Positions 1 to 9,638 are shown, counted from the first letter of the stretch. The stretch: 64,000 nt of DNA from JAWLDA01 sp041686855 (GCA_041686855.1 JAWLDA010000005.1:186001-250000), one strand, 5' to 3'. Notes: a model not told the origin generated them from the sequence alone. Made by a program: numbers and translations.

Positions 1-1065
1 CAGCGGGGATGGGATTCAATTCTCGTTGAGCCCTTGGAGTATAACCGGATCACGCGGGAGACTCTCGACGCTATGTGGCAGGCAGTCGACGAGGGTAAGC
101 CGGTCCTTCTCCAATACCTCGAACGCAAGGCGAAACTCTTGGGGGTCGAGAAGCTCAGTTTCTACGACGTCGATGCGCCCCTCGGGAATGTAAAGAGCGA
201 GTGGACGTACGACGATGCGGCCGAGTTCATTGTGAACCAGTTTGACCGGTTTAACCCGGGGATGGCTGAGTTCTCCCGTCAGGCCTTTGAGCGAGCGTGG
301 ATCGAAGCGGAGGACCGTCCCGGTAAGAGAGCGGGAGGTTTTTGTACTTCATTCCCACAGAGCCATGAATCGCGCATCTTCCTCACCTTCGACAACTCAA
401 TCAACAGCGCGACGACTCTCGCCCATGAACTTGGCCACGCTTTTCACCACTCCGTCTTTCGCGAGACGCCCTATTTGATGACGGGGTACCCCATGAACCT
501 CGCCGAGACGGCATCGACACTGGCTGAACTCATCGTGGCCGAGGCTGGAATGGAGACAGCTGGGGACGAGAACGAGCGGCTGGCGCTTTTGGATAACAAG
601 GTGCGCAAGAGTGTCGCATTCTTTATGAACATACACGCCCGTTTCCAATTCGAACTGGCTTTTTACGAGGAGCGCGCGAAGGGCTTGGTCCCTGTCGACC
701 GCTTGAACGAGTTGATGGAAGAGGCTCAGAAGAAGGCGTTTTGTGACGCTCTGGGAGAATGGCATCCGCTCTTTTGGGCGTCAAAGCTGCACTTTTATAT
801 CACCGGGGTGCCCTTTTACAACTTCCCTTACACCTTTGGTTACCTCTTTAGTCATGGCGTCTACCAGTGGGCGCTCGAAGAGCGAGACACCTTCGCCCGG
901 CGGTACGACGCGCTGCTGCGAGATACCGGGTTTATGCAGACCGAGGAGCTGGCTAAGAAGCACTTTGGCGTCGATCTCACCAAGCCTGACTTTTGGCGTG
1001 GGGCCGTCGCACAGTCGCTGGAGGGGGCGCACGCGTTCTTGGAGGCGACGGAGGGCTCTGTGTGA
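1..1065 (+). CDS. pepF: Oligoendopeptidase F family (M3B) metallopeptidase, 5'-truncated by the window
   Basis: This is the C-terminal part of a cytosolic zinc oligopeptidase that cleaves short peptides. The reading frame is open back to base 1, so the N-terminal half lies outside the window, and the TTG at 34 is internal. The zinc-binding HELGH motif lies at about 424-438 (His, Glu and His of HEXXH). It is followed by the helix carrying the third ligand (NLAETASTLAE) and a C-terminal YNFPYTFGYLFSHGVY segment typical of M3B enzymes. The family is usually about 560-600 residues, of which about 350 are visible. The gene ends at TGA 1063-1065 and is followed after 96 bp by a VOC gene with its own ribosome binding site. 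Assignment to M3B is firm; the choice between PepF and a close paralogue is less certain. Confidence 0.93.
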   Translation, partial: QRGWDSILVEPLEYNRITRETLDAMWQAVDEGKPVLLQYLERKAKLLGVEKLSFYDVDAPLGNVKSEWTYDDAAEFIVNQFDRFNPGMAEFSRQAFERAWIEAEDRPGKRAGGFCTSFPQSHESRIFLTFDNSINSATTLAHELGHAFHHSVFRETPYLMTGYPMNLAETASTLAELIVAEAGMETAGDENERLALLDNKVRKSVAFFMNIHARFQFELAFYEERAKGLVPVDRLNELMEEAQKKAFCDALGEWHPLFWASKLHFYITGVPFYNFPYTFGYLFSHGVYQWALEERDTFARRYDALLRDTGFMQTEELAKKHFGVDLTKPDFWRGAVAQSLEGAHAFLEATEGSV

Positions 1066-1161
1066 GCGAGTGATCCCACGTCATGCGAGCGACGTCGCGT
1101 CGCAGTTGACCGAGAGTTGCTGCAGCCGCGAGGAACCACCTCTCTTAGAAAGGAGACGAGT

Positions 1162-1533
1162 ATGGAGCTCGGCGCGTTCTCAATCAGTCTAGCTGTCAAA
1201 GACCTAAGAGCGTCACAGAACTTTTACGAAAAGCTGGGTTTCGCAGTCTTCGGTGGGGACGCTGCGCAGAACTGGCTTATTATGAAGAACCGCAACTGCG
1301 TAATAGGCCTGTTTCAAGGGATGTTCGAAAAGAACATCCTCACGTTTAATCCCGGCTGGGACAGCAATGCTCAAGAAGTTGAGACGTTCACTGATATCCG
1401 GGAGTTACAACGCCAACTAAGAGAGCAAGGGATTCATTTGCAGCAAGAGGCTGATGAAAGTACTACTGGTCCGGCGAGCTTGGTCGTTGTGGATCCTGAC
1501 GGGAATACCATCCTGTTTGATCAGCACGTATGA
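1162..1533 (+). CDS. VOC (glyoxalase/bleomycin-resistance fold) family protein
   Basis: A 123-residue protein of the vicinal oxygen chelate superfamily, probably cytosolic. The start is the ATG at 1162, because AAAGGAG lies about 7 bases upstream; the longer frame from 1117 has no such site. The pattern is typical of a single VOC module pair: [17 protein letters not shown] near the N-terminus (first beta-alpha unit), a middle strand carrying [15 protein letters not shown], and a C-terminal [14 protein letters not shown] strand. The substrate cannot be deduced, since this superfamily includes lyases, dioxygenases and antibiotic-binding proteins. The gene stands alone and is followed by the 241-bp tandem array. 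Confidence 0.85.
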   Translation: MELGAFSISLAVKDLRASQNFYEKLGFAVFGGDAAQNWLIMKNRNCVIGLFQGMFEKNILTFNPGWDSNAQEVETFTDIRELQRQLREQGIHLQQEADESTTGPASLVVVDPDGNTILFDQHV

Positions 1534-1563
1534 GTTGACCACGACGACAGCGAGAAGACTAGG

Positions 1564-2793
1564 ACACCCCATGCGGGTAGCAACAATGGCCGATTGGTGG
1601 CGTTTTGCCACGAATTTGCCGTCCGATTGGCCGTTCGGTTGGCGTCCGGTTGGCCACGAAGTGGGGTTTTGCAATCCTCGAAAACTTAAAGGCCTGCTAG
1701 AGGCGGTGCTCGTTTCTTGGGATTTGGCGCCGATCAGATCAGGTGCCGGAACGAGAACGGTGTTGCGATTGATATGAGGAGCTATTTCTCGCAGGCGAGC
1801 AAAGACACCTCATGCGGGTAGCAACAACGGCCATCTGGTGGCGTTTTGCCACGTATTTGCCGTCCGATTTCCGTTGGGTTGGTCGTCCGGTTGGCCACGA
1901 AGTGGGGTTGTGCAATCCTTGAAAACTTAAAGGCCTGCTAGAGGCGGTGCTCGTTTCTCGGGGTTTGGCGCCGATCAGATCCGGTGCCGGAAAGATGTCA
2001 GTGTTGCGATCGATATGAGGAGTGATTTCTCGCTGGCGAGCAAAGACACCCCATGCGGGTAGCAACAATGGCCGATTGGTGGCGTTTTGCCACGAATTTG
2101 CCGTCCGATTTCCGTTGGGTTGGTCGTCCGGTTGGCCATGAAGCCGGGGCGTGCAATCCTTGAAAACTTAAAGGCCTGCTAGAGGCGGTGCTCGTTTCTT
2201 GGGGTTTGGCGCCGATCAGATCAGGTGTCGGAACGAGAACGGTGTTGCGATTGATATGAGGAGTGATTTCCCGCAGGTGAGCAAAGACACCTCATGCGAG
2301 TAGCAACAACGGCCATTTTGCGGCGTTTTGCCACGTATTGGCCGTTCGATTGACCGGTCGGTTGGCGTCCGGTTGGCCATGAAGCCGGGTTGTGCAATCC
2401 TCGAAAACTTAAAGGCCTGCTAGAGGCGGTGCTCGTTTTTCGGGGTTTGGCGCCGATCAAATCCGGTGCCGGAAAGAGGCCGGTGTTACGCTTGATATGA
2501 GGAGTGATTTCCCGCAGGTGAGCAAAGACACCTCATTCGGGTAGCAACAACGGCCGATTGGTGGCGTTTTGCCACGTATTTGCCGTCCGATTTCCGTTGG
2601 GTTGGTCGTCCGGTTGGCCATGAAGCCGGGGTGTGCAATCCTTGAAAACTTAAAGGCCTGCTAGAGGCGGTGCTCGTTTCTCGGGGTTTGGCGTCGATCA
2701 GATCCGGTGTCGGAACGAGAACGGTGTTGCGATTGATATGAGGAGCTATTTCTCGCAGGCGAGCAAAGACACCCCATGCGGGTAGCAACAATG
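1564..2793. repeat. 241-bp tandem repeat array (five full units plus a partial sixth)
   Basis: The motif ATGCGGGTAGCAACA or a close variant recurs at 1571, 1812, 2053, 2294, 2535 and 2776, exactly 241 bp apart each time. Units share the blocks GAAAACTTAAAGGCCTGCTAG, GGCGGTGCTCGTTTCT and TTGGCGCCGATCAGATC and differ by scattered substitutions. Each unit holds small hairpins: GTGGC-GTTTT-GCCAC in most copies, and either CCAC-GAA-GTGG (copies 1-2) or GGC-CATGAA-GCC (copies 3-5) at the same place. Because 241 is not a multiple of three, reading frames shift between units, so this is not a repeat protein; the ORFs across it are chance. Function unknown. Confidence 0.95.
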
Positions 2794-2971
2794 CTTCTTT
2801 GGCGGCGATTCGACCGAGGTGGCAGAGGGGCCTGAGCGCGAGGCCACAGAGCGAGATTGCCAGCAGCTCGGGATGGGCTCGGCCAGACGTTCGCACCAAT
2901 GCTCTCCTCAGGGCTCACCCCGAGCCACACCTCCAGCCTCTCCTCTCAATGCCCAACTCGCCTCGAGCGAG

Positions 2972-4108
2972 CTAGTACACAAACTCCCGTATGTCGTACC
3001 GTGCCGCCTTCACGCCCATGCCTCGGATGGTAGATGCCAACCGGGTAAGCTCGGACTCGATTTCGTGGTCGGCGAGCGGGGTCAGCCCTGCATCGTGCCG
3101 CCGCTGGACATAAGTGGATCCGGGCTGTTCGATAAACGGTGAGAGGTAGACGAGGTCCCCCCGTCCCAGGGGCATTTGGGCGATGGCACGGAGGGTGGCC
3201 TCGGCGTGTGACTCACGGTATTCCTGGCCGCCGACCCCGACCATCACGATCAGGCCGACGTAGAGTCCAGCTTCTTTGAGATCGCCAACGAATTCGACGA
3301 GCTCCTCACACGAACCCGGCTTGTTCAGAAAGCGCAGCAGCTCATCAAGGCCTGTCTCCATCCCGATGTAAACTCTGCGGAGGCCGAGCGCGACGAGTCG
3401 TTGCCAGTCAGCGACGCTGCGGCGTTCACCCGTGTACACGTCGATAAAACTGTAGATGGCTTGATCCCCGAACGCGTCTCGAGCTGCTGCGAACAGGGGC
3501 TCCAACCGCCTTTGCGAGAGTGCCAGCGCGTTTCCGTCGGCCAAAAAGAGGCCTTTGCGCATCTGGGCCCCACGACCAAACAATTCCTTCACGCCTTCGA
3601 CGTGGTGTGCAAACTCGGTGGTCGACTTGGCGCGAAACGGCCGGTCCTGATAAAAGTTGCAAAAGGTGCACCGATTCCACGTACACCCCTCAGTGGCTTG
3701 AAGCACAATGCAGAGGTATTGATCAGGCGGGAGAATAGAGATTGGCTTATACACCTGAGCAAAGCGGTCCGATTCGGCAAGCAGCCGCTCGGGCGACCAA
3801 GGCAGCACCTCGTGCTCAAGACGAGTGCGCACTTCCCCTTCAGCGTGCCGGTAGCACGTGCCCGCGACATCGTATGCTTCGGCAAAGAGCTCTAGGGCGT
3901 CTTGGGGATCGAGTCGCTTGCGCTGCCGATTCTCGTCTCGCCAACGGACCTCGACGGTCGAAGCCAGGGAGCGCCGGTACGTAGTCCCATCTTTGAAGTA
4001 AGTGTAGAGGCGCCCCTCCCGATCAAAGGATGCGACCGTTTTTCGGTCCGGGCTGACATTCGTGAAACCAGGTTTGGCGCTGGCTAGAAGCTCAATTGCC
4101 TGTGTCAT
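2972..4108 (-). CDS. Radical SAM protein with a CX4CX2C cluster motif
   Basis: A 378-residue radical S-adenosylmethionine enzyme of unknown substrate. The cluster-binding motif reads GCTWNRCTFCNFY, so the spacing is CX4CX2C and not the usual CX3CX2C. The extended spacing is what I recall for a family of stand-alone radical SAM proteins with GCSHNKCTFC-type motifs. The motif is followed by a TIM-barrel-like stretch with glycine-rich GLFLADGNAL and a GMETGLDELL segment. The start is placed at ATG 4108, giving MTQAIELLAS; the longer frame to 4246 runs into the divergent intergenic region. It is transcribed away from the solute-binding protein gene at 4289. The barrel class is sure, the reaction unknown. 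Confidence 0.85.
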   Translation of the reverse strand: MTQAIELLASAKPGFTNVSPDRKTVASFDREGRLYTYFKDGTTYRRSLASTVEVRWRDENRQRKRLDPQDALELFAEAYDVAGTCYRHAEGEVRTRLEHEVLPWSPERLLAESDRFAQVYKPISILPPDQYLCIVLQATEGCTWNRCTFCNFYQDRPFRAKSTTEFAHHVEGVKELFGRGAQMRKGLFLADGNALALSQRRLEPLFAAARDAFGDQAIYSFIDVYTGERRSVADWQRLVALGLRRVYIGMETGLDELLRFLNKPGSCEELVEFVGDLKEAGLYVGLIVMVGVGGQEYRESHAEATLRAIAQMPLGRGDLVYLSPFIEQPGSTYVQRRHDAGLTPLADHEIESELTRLASTIRGMGVKAARYDIREFVY

Positions 4109-4288
4109 GCCTGAATGGTACCACGGGCCGAGACTTCTGGCAACGGTAGGGTGGGTCCGTGAGGGGGACCGTCTTTCGGCTAAATCGTCCGCGAAGTGAA
4201 GCGCGTCTTTCGTTTGAGACGTCACATAAAAGCGGATTGACAACAAAGATGGGAAAATTGGGTCTACACAGGAAGGAGTCTCTCAAAA

Positions 4289-5596
4289 TTGGATCAACCA
4301 TTGGGGAGAATGGAGGCGGGTAAGGTGAGACGAGCGCACCGATTTGCGGTATTCACTGGTATTCTGGCACTCTTGTTGGCTTTGGCGAGCAGTGTAAGCG
4401 CGCAGGAGCGAAAGGTCGTCTTCTACTACAACTGGGGCGGGGCGGTCGGCGCTGTCGAAGAGTTCTTCTTAAGGTTAGAAGAGGGATTTGAAAAGGAGAA
4501 CCCGGATATCGATGTTGAGATGGTTCGCGGAGGTGTCGTATCGGGCAACGCGGATCTTGACCGACTGCTCACCCTGATTGCCGCAGGGACGCCGCCGGAC
4601 GTTGTCCATTTCGAGCGGTCCATTGTGACGGAGTTTGCGGCCAAAGGGTACCTACGTCCGGTGGACGACATTGTGGGCTCGATCGAGGACGAGTTCGTGC
4701 CGGGCACGATTCAAGAGGTCCTGTTCCGGGGTAAGACGTACGGCGTCCCGTTCGGCACCGACATCCGCGGGCTCTTTTGGAACAAGGACGATCTCGCCGA
4801 GACGGGTTACGATGTCGATCGTGGTCCTCAAACGATCGAAGAGCTGGACGAGATGGCAGCGCGACTCACCCGTCCAGACGGCGAGGGCGGGTTCTCGAGG
4901 CTAGGTTTCATTCCTTGGCTGGGCAATTGGTATGCGCCGGGGTGGCTCTATACATTTGGCGGTGACATCTTGGACGGGGAGAACATGGCGCCCCGTGTGA
5001 ACACGCCCAATCACATCCGAGGCTTCGATTGGATTCAGGAGTACGGACAGCGATACCCCTACGATGTCGTTGGGGCTACGCTTGCGGGGCAGCCGCACAC
5101 GACGTTCTACGGTCAACGCCTCTCCATGATTGTCAACTATCACGGGTGGGCCAACTTGGTGACGCAGAGCATCCCCTCCCTTGAGTACGGCGTTGGAGAG
5201 ATGCCTCACCCTCCTGAGGGAAGCAACGGCACTTGGCTCGGAGGGCAGGCGTATGTGATTCCGGCAGGCTCTCGTAACGTGGATGAGGCGGCCAAATTGC
5301 TGGAGTACGTGACCCGCAAAGAGCACGAAGTGGCCATGTACCGCATCGGTCACCGATTGCCGACACGCTGGACTGCCGTGGCAGAGATCGAGGACGAGCT
5401 GACCCCGGTCGACGCTATGCTATTGCGGCAGGCCGATGTGGCGTGGGGAAGGCCGCCTCTGTGGTATCCGCCATTCTACACCATCACAAATGAGGCGCAG
5501 GTAAAAGTGGCACGCCTCCAGGAGACGCCGCAGGCCGCGCTCGACGAAGCCCAGCGCCAATTGGAGCAGGCCTTCTTAGAGATCCTTGGGGAGTAG
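4289..5596 (+). CDS. Extracellular solute-binding protein of a carbohydrate ABC importer (family 1)
   Basis: A 435-residue secreted binding protein, probably for sugars or oligosaccharides. A TTG start at 4289 is preceded by AGGAGT about 10 bases upstream. The N-terminus is a signal peptide: a basic stretch, a hydrophobic core (FTGILALLLALASS) and an AQE cleavage region near residue 38. There is no lipobox cysteine, so release or another anchor is implied. The mature part shows typical family-1 features: KVVFYYNWGG, DRLLTLIAAGTPPDVVHFE, YGVPFGTDIRGLFWNKDDL and a C-terminal helical region. No ABC permease or ATPase gene for it lies in the window, so it is an orphan here or works with a distant permease. 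Confidence 0.88.
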   Translation: MDQPLGRMEAGKVRRAHRFAVFTGILALLLALASSVSAQERKVVFYYNWGGAVGAVEEFFLRLEEGFEKENPDIDVEMVRGGVVSGNADLDRLLTLIAAGTPPDVVHFERSIVTEFAAKGYLRPVDDIVGSIEDEFVPGTIQEVLFRGKTYGVPFGTDIRGLFWNKDDLAETGYDVDRGPQTIEELDEMAARLTRPDGEGGFSRLGFIPWLGNWYAPGWLYTFGGDILDGENMAPRVNTPNHIRGFDWIQEYGQRYPYDVVGATLAGQPHTTFYGQRLSMIVNYHGWANLVTQSIPSLEYGVGEMPHPPEGSNGTWLGGQAYVIPAGSRNVDEAAKLLEYVTRKEHEVAMYRIGHRLPTRWTAVAEIEDELTPVDAMLLRQADVAWGRPPLWYPPFYTITNEAQVKVARLQETPQAALDEAQRQLEQAFLEILGE

Positions 5597-5686
5597 CGCT
5601 TGGAAGTAGCGCTGTGGGGATACATCCATACGGCGCACATGTTGGTAGGTTGGGCAGGAACCGCGGTTTAAAAGGTTAAGTAACGG

Positions 5687-5726
5687 GCCACCCGGCGAGC
5701 GCGTCGTCGGGTGGCTTCGTTCATTT
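5687..5726 (+). terminator. Probable rho-independent terminator after the solute-binding protein gene
   Basis: An 8-bp perfect stem, GCCACCCG at 5687-5694 and CGGGTGGC at 5708-5715, encloses a 13-base loop and is followed by a T-rich run (TTCGTTCATTT). It lies 91 bp after the stop of the binding-protein gene and ahead of the FAD oxidoreductase gene. Confidence 0.6.
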
Positions 5727-5792
5727 ATGTAAAGGAAAGTCGATCGCTTCACGGAAAACTCCCCGACAACGAGAGACTCGAGGTGCATAATC

Positions 5793-7520
5793 GTGCAAAC
5801 GAAGACTCATAAGGTTGATTTTTGCGTGGTTGGAGGCGGCATGTCGGGTTTGTGCGCCGCGATCGCGGCGGCTCGACACGGCACGAAAGTGGCGCTCATC
5901 CAGGACCGACCTGTACTTGGGGGCAACGCGTCTTCGGAAGTGCGCATGTGGATTTGTGGCGCCCACGGCAAAAACAAACGGGAGACCGGTATCCTCGAGG
6001 AGATTCACCTCGAAAATCTTTACCGCAACCCGTCCGTCAACTACTCAATATGGGATAGTGTGCTGTACGAAAAGGCTCAATTTGAGGAGAACATCACCTT
6101 GCTCCTCAACTGTTCCGTCAACAACCTGGAGATGGACGGCAATCGGATCACCAAAGTGGTCGGGTGGCAGCTCACCACGGAAACGTGGCACACGGTCGAA
6201 GCGGATCTCTTTGCCGACTGCTCCGGTGATAGTATTCTCGCGCCGCTCTCCGGCGCAGAGTACCGTGTGGGGCGGGAAGCGCGATCTGAGTTTGGCGAGT
6301 CGATCGAGCCTGAAGAGGCGGACAAAAAGACGATGGGTATGAGTTGTCTCATTCAGGCGCGGGAGACGGACCGACCGCAACCGTTCACGCCACCCAAATG
6401 GGCCTACGTCTACGAAACAGATGACGATCTGCCGTATCGGTCACACAATATCCATGTTGCCGGCACCAACTTTTGGTGGATCGAGCTGGGTGGGGAACAA
6501 GATTCCATTCACGATACAGAAGAGATTCGAGATGAGCTCCTCAAAGTCGCGTTTGGCGTTTGGGACCACATCAAAAACCGACAAGACCACGGAGCAGAGA
6601 ATTGGGCTCTCGAATGGATCGGATTCTTACCCGGGAAACGGGAGAGTCGTCGCTACGTGGGAGACTACATCATGACCGAGAACGACGTGAGCGCCGAAGG
6701 TCGCTTTGAAGATCTCGTGGCGTACGGCGGTTGGACCATGGACGACCACCACCCCGGCGGCATGAACTGGTCGGGTAAACCGACCATCCATCACCCGGCG
6801 CCCTCTCCCTTCGGCATTCCCTATCGGTCGCTCTACTCACGCAACATTGAGAATCTCTTCATGGCCGGCCGCAACATTAGCGTCACCCATGCCGCGCTGA
6901 GCGCAACTCGTGTCATGGCCACCTGTTCCGTGATCGGTCAAGCGGTCGGAACGGCGGCGGCCATCGCCGCAGCTGAAAACCTGACGCCCCGAGGAGTGTA
7001 CCAGGAGAAGCTGGGCGAGCTTCAACAATGGTTGATGGACGACGACGCCTGGTTGCCGTGGCAGAGGCGCGCCATTCCCGAACTGTCACAAAACGCCGCG
7101 TTGTCCGCCTCTGAGGGAGATCCCGAACCGCTCCGCAACGGATACGATCGGCCCATCGACGATGACGATAACGGTTGGCGAGGAGCGCCGGGATCATGGG
7201 TGGAGTACACCTTTGATGGGCCTACGAACGTATGCGAGGCGCGCTTCGTCTTTGACAGCAATCTCAATCGCGGGTTGCGCAACATGGTCGCCAACTACCC
7301 CCTGGATCTCGAACACCGGAGCGTCCCGCAATCTCTCGTCAAGGCCTTCCGCATCGAAGGTCGAGCCGCAGAGGGTTATACGATACTCGCTAGGATTGAG
7401 AATAACTATCAACGGTTAGTGCGTGTACCGCTGTCGGAGAAGCTCGAGGCCGTTCGATTCGTCGCTGAAGAGACGTGGGGGAGCGAAGACGTCCATTTGT
7501 TCGCGTTTGATGTGAGGTAG
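5793..7520 (+). CDS. FAD-dependent oxidoreductase with a C-terminal beta-rich domain
   Basis: A 575-residue flavoprotein of the FAD_oxidored (PF12831-like) family. The dinucleotide-binding motif VVGGGMSGLCAA is at about residues 12-23, followed by LIQDRPVLGGNASSEVRM (about 35-52), a hallmark of this group. A second FAD-contact region, FMAGRNISVTHAALSATRVM, is near residues 355-375. The last 110 or so residues are a separate segment, rich in aromatic and beta-type sequence (GSWVEYTFDG onward), resembling a galactose-binding or discoidin-like fold; that part is inference. GTG start at 5793 with GAGGTG upstream. It stands 15 bp before a DHFR-like gene, so the two are probably cotranscribed. The substrate is unknown; homologues often sit in sugar or polyol degradation loci. 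Confidence 0.87.
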   Translation: MQTKTHKVDFCVVGGGMSGLCAAIAAARHGTKVALIQDRPVLGGNASSEVRMWICGAHGKNKRETGILEEIHLENLYRNPSVNYSIWDSVLYEKAQFEENITLLLNCSVNNLEMDGNRITKVVGWQLTTETWHTVEADLFADCSGDSILAPLSGAEYRVGREARSEFGESIEPEEADKKTMGMSCLIQARETDRPQPFTPPKWAYVYETDDDLPYRSHNIHVAGTNFWWIELGGEQDSIHDTEEIRDELLKVAFGVWDHIKNRQDHGAENWALEWIGFLPGKRESRRYVGDYIMTENDVSAEGRFEDLVAYGGWTMDDHHPGGMNWSGKPTIHHPAPSPFGIPYRSLYSRNIENLFMAGRNISVTHAALSATRVMATCSVIGQAVGTAAAIAAAENLTPRGVYQEKLGELQQWLMDDDAWLPWQRRAIPELSQNAALSASEGDPEPLRNGYDRPIDDDDNGWRGAPGSWVEYTFDGPTNVCEARFVFDSNLNRGLRNMVANYPLDLEHRSVPQSLVKAFRIEGRAAEGYTILARIENNYQRLVRVPLSEKLEAVRFVAEETWGSEDVHLFAFDVR

Positions 7521-7535
7521 GGAGGAGGCCGACTC

Positions 7536-8120
7536 GTGAAGACTCAATACTACGTGGCTTCAAGCTTGGACGGCTACATAGCCACGCCCGACCACTCCCT
7601 CGATTGGCTGCTGCAATTCGGGGACGTCGAGGAGACAAGTTACCCGGCTTTTATCCGCGACGTCGGCGCCATTGCCATGGGCTCCAACACCTACGAGTGG
7701 ATCTTGCGTCATCAAAGCGACTCTGCCTCTCCCCCTGATTCCGGCGCAAGCGGCGCTGAGGTTTCGCCCGAGTGGCCATACCGACAACCCGTATGGGTGT
7801 TTACCACTCGTTCGCTGCCAACGATAGAGCGCGCCGACATCCGCTTTGTTCAGGGAGACGTCAAGCCCGTGTACCAAGAGATGGTTGCCGTATCGGGGGG
7901 CAAAAACCTGTGGATCGTCGGCGGAGGCGGGCTGGCCGGTCAGTTTTACGACTGCGGGCTCCTGGACGAGCTGATTGTTCAGGTGACTGCGGTCACGCTT
8001 GGACGTGGGGCGCCTCTACTGCCGCGCAGAGTAGCCAGTCCGCCGTTGCGACTCAAATCGGTGACTACGTTTGGTGAAGGCTTTGTGGAGATTCGGTACG
8101 AAGTACCCCGACCGGCTTGA
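7536..8120 (+). CDS. Dihydrofolate reductase family (RibD C-terminal-like) protein
   Basis: A 194-residue NADPH-binding reductase-fold protein. It opens with KTQYYVASSLDGYIATPD, the typical start of the RibD-C/YyaP-YwjB group. A central IAMGSNTYEWIL segment and a LWIVGGGGLAGQFYDCGLLDEL segment (the GGG nucleotide contact) follow, ending with FVEIRYEV. GTG start at 7536, 15 bp after the flavoprotein gene, with GGGAGGAGG upstream. It is not a classical folate DHFR by length or motifs and its substrate is unknown. The following 156 bp carry a short duplicated stretch (GCCGGCTAGCGGT-like) and no gene. Confidence 0.86.
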   Translation: MKTQYYVASSLDGYIATPDHSLDWLLQFGDVEETSYPAFIRDVGAIAMGSNTYEWILRHQSDSASPPDSGASGAEVSPEWPYRQPVWVFTTRSLPTIERADIRFVQGDVKPVYQEMVAVSGGKNLWIVGGGGLAGQFYDCGLLDELIVQVTAVTLGRGAPLLPRRVASPPLRLKSVTTFGEGFVEIRYEVPRPA

Positions 8121-8276
8121 GACTTGATTCGAGAAGCCGAGCACGCCTCAATCAGCGGCGCGCTCGGCGATGTTGCTTGAGCTACCCGTGCCGGGCAGTG
8201 GTGGCGGCTCGTGGTGCCCGACTCGTGGCGACCGGCTAGCGGTGCCGGCTAGCGGTGTCGGCAAGAATGGATGCGG

Positions 8277-9638
8277 CTACCGCGGCGAAGCCGCCGAGCT
8301 GTACTCGTCGATTAGCTCAAGTAACTCGTGCGTCTTCTTCTCCAGCAACTCGGCGTCGCCCCGAGTCTCGACGTTGAGGCGGAGCAACGGCTCAGTATTC
8401 GACTTGCGCACGTTAAAGCGCCACGTCTCCAACTCGACCGCCAAGCCGTCCGTATGGTCCACACGCCCCCCAGCGCCGTAACGGCGCTCCATCTCTGCGA
8501 TCACAGCATCAGGTTCGTTCACTTCGCGGTTGATCTCACCGCTCACCGGGTATCGTGCCATGCGTTCTCCCAGGAGCTCGGAGAAAGGCTGATTCCTCTC
8601 AGAGAGGATTTCGGCGACCAGCAGCCACGGTAGCATCCCGCTGTCACAATAGGCAAAGCTCTTGAAGTAGTGGTGAGCAGACATCTCCCCACCGTACTCC
8701 GCGTCCTCAGCTCGCATTCGCTCCTTAATGAAGGCGTGACCGGTCTTACAGAGCACCGGAGTGCCCCCGGCGGCCTCGACGACTTCGACGGTGTTCCACG
8801 TCAGGCGAGGGTCGTGCACGATTTTGGCGCCGGGACTCTTTTTGAGAGCGGCTTCAGCCAAGAGGCCGACGAGGTAGTATCCCTCGACAAACTCCCCGCG
8901 CTCGTCAAAGAAGAAGCAGCGGTCAAAGTCCCCATCCCACGCAATGCCCAAGTCGGCTCCCGAACTCCGTACCAATTCGGACGTCACACCCCGGTTCTCG
9001 GGTAAGAGGGGATTAGGTACGCCGTTGGGGAAAGAGCCGTCCGGTTCGTGTTGGGTCTTGGTGAATCGAAAGGGCAGACGAGCTTCCAAGAGGTCGAGGA
9101 TAGGTCCGGCGCATCCGTTTCCGGCATTACACACGATATGTAACGGCCGTAGTTTGGAGAGATCGATCTGCTCGAGGAGGTGCTCGATGTAGTCGGGAGT
9201 CGGATCCGCAGCGAGCGTTCTACCTTTGGTGAGAGCGCCGCCAAACTTGCCGGCCAGTGCGAGCGACTCAATCTCCCGAAGCCCGCTGTCACCGCTGATC
9301 GGAATCCCTTGCTGACGGACGAATTTCATTCCATTGTACTCAGGAGGGTTGTGGCTCGCCGTCACCATGATTCCGCCGTCGAGCCCTAGGTGAAACGTAG
9401 CGAAATACACCTGTTCGGTTCCACAGACGCCGATGTCGAGTACATCGACACCTGCATCATTGAGGCCGCGGCAGAGCGCGCCGGCCAACTCGCGACCCGA
9501 CGGTCGAATATCTCGCCCGACCGCAACGTGTCTCGGCTTCACCACCGCGGCATAAGCCCGTCCAATGTTGTAGGCGAGCTCCGCATTTAGTTCAGAGGGG
9601 ACCTTGCCCCGGACATCGTACGCCTTAAAACACGACAA
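8277..9638 (-). CDS. manB: Phosphomannomutase/phosphoglucomutase
   Basis: A 453-residue alpha-D-phosphohexomutase that interconverts hexose 6-phosphate and hexose 1-phosphate in the cytosol. Four diagnostic motifs are visible in order: the catalytic phosphoserine loop TASHNPPEYN at about residue 93, the metal-binding loop DGDFDRCFFFD, the sugar-binding GGEMSAHHYF and the phosphate-binding RKSNTEPLLRLN near the C-terminus. The start is set at a TTG (9638) giving MSCFKAYDVRGK, because AAAGGAG lies about 11 bases upstream; a longer frame begins at 9662 with no such site. It lies 35 bp downstream of manC on the same strand, so a manC-manB operon supplying GDP-mannose for glycans is likely. Confidence 0.93.
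   Translation of the reverse strand: MSCFKAYDVRGKVPSELNAELAYNIGRAYAAVVKPRHVAVGRDIRPSGRELAGALCRGLNDAGVDVLDIGVCGTEQVYFATFHLGLDGGIMVTASHNPPEYNGMKFVRQQGIPISGDSGLREIESLALAGKFGGALTKGRTLAADPTPDYIEHLLEQIDLSKLRPLHIVCNAGNGCAGPILDLLEARLPFRFTKTQHEPDGSFPNGVPNPLLPENRGVTSELVRSSGADLGIAWDGDFDRCFFFDERGEFVEGYYLVGLLAEAALKKSPGAKIVHDPRLTWNTVEVVEAAGGTPVLCKTGHAFIKERMRAEDAEYGGEMSAHHYFKSFAYCDSGMLPWLLVAEILSERNQPFSELLGERMARYPVSGEINREVNEPDAVIAEMERRYGAGGRVDHTDGLAVELETWRFNVRKSNTEPLLRLNVETRGDAELLEKKTHELLELIDEYSSAASPR

Noticed and set aside
1564..2793. CRISPR array
   Set aside because: Units are 241 bp long with no short repeat plus variable spacer pattern, and no cas gene is in the window.
1739..2930. ORFs on the minus strand in the 241-bp array (109, 79 and 137 codons)
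   Set aside because: They are the same shadow of successive units, shifted by one base per unit because 241 is not divisible by three.
4237..4265. TTGACA as -35 box of the solute-binding protein gene
   Set aside because: No -10 hexamer at 16-18 bp; the nearest TACACA is 22 bp away.
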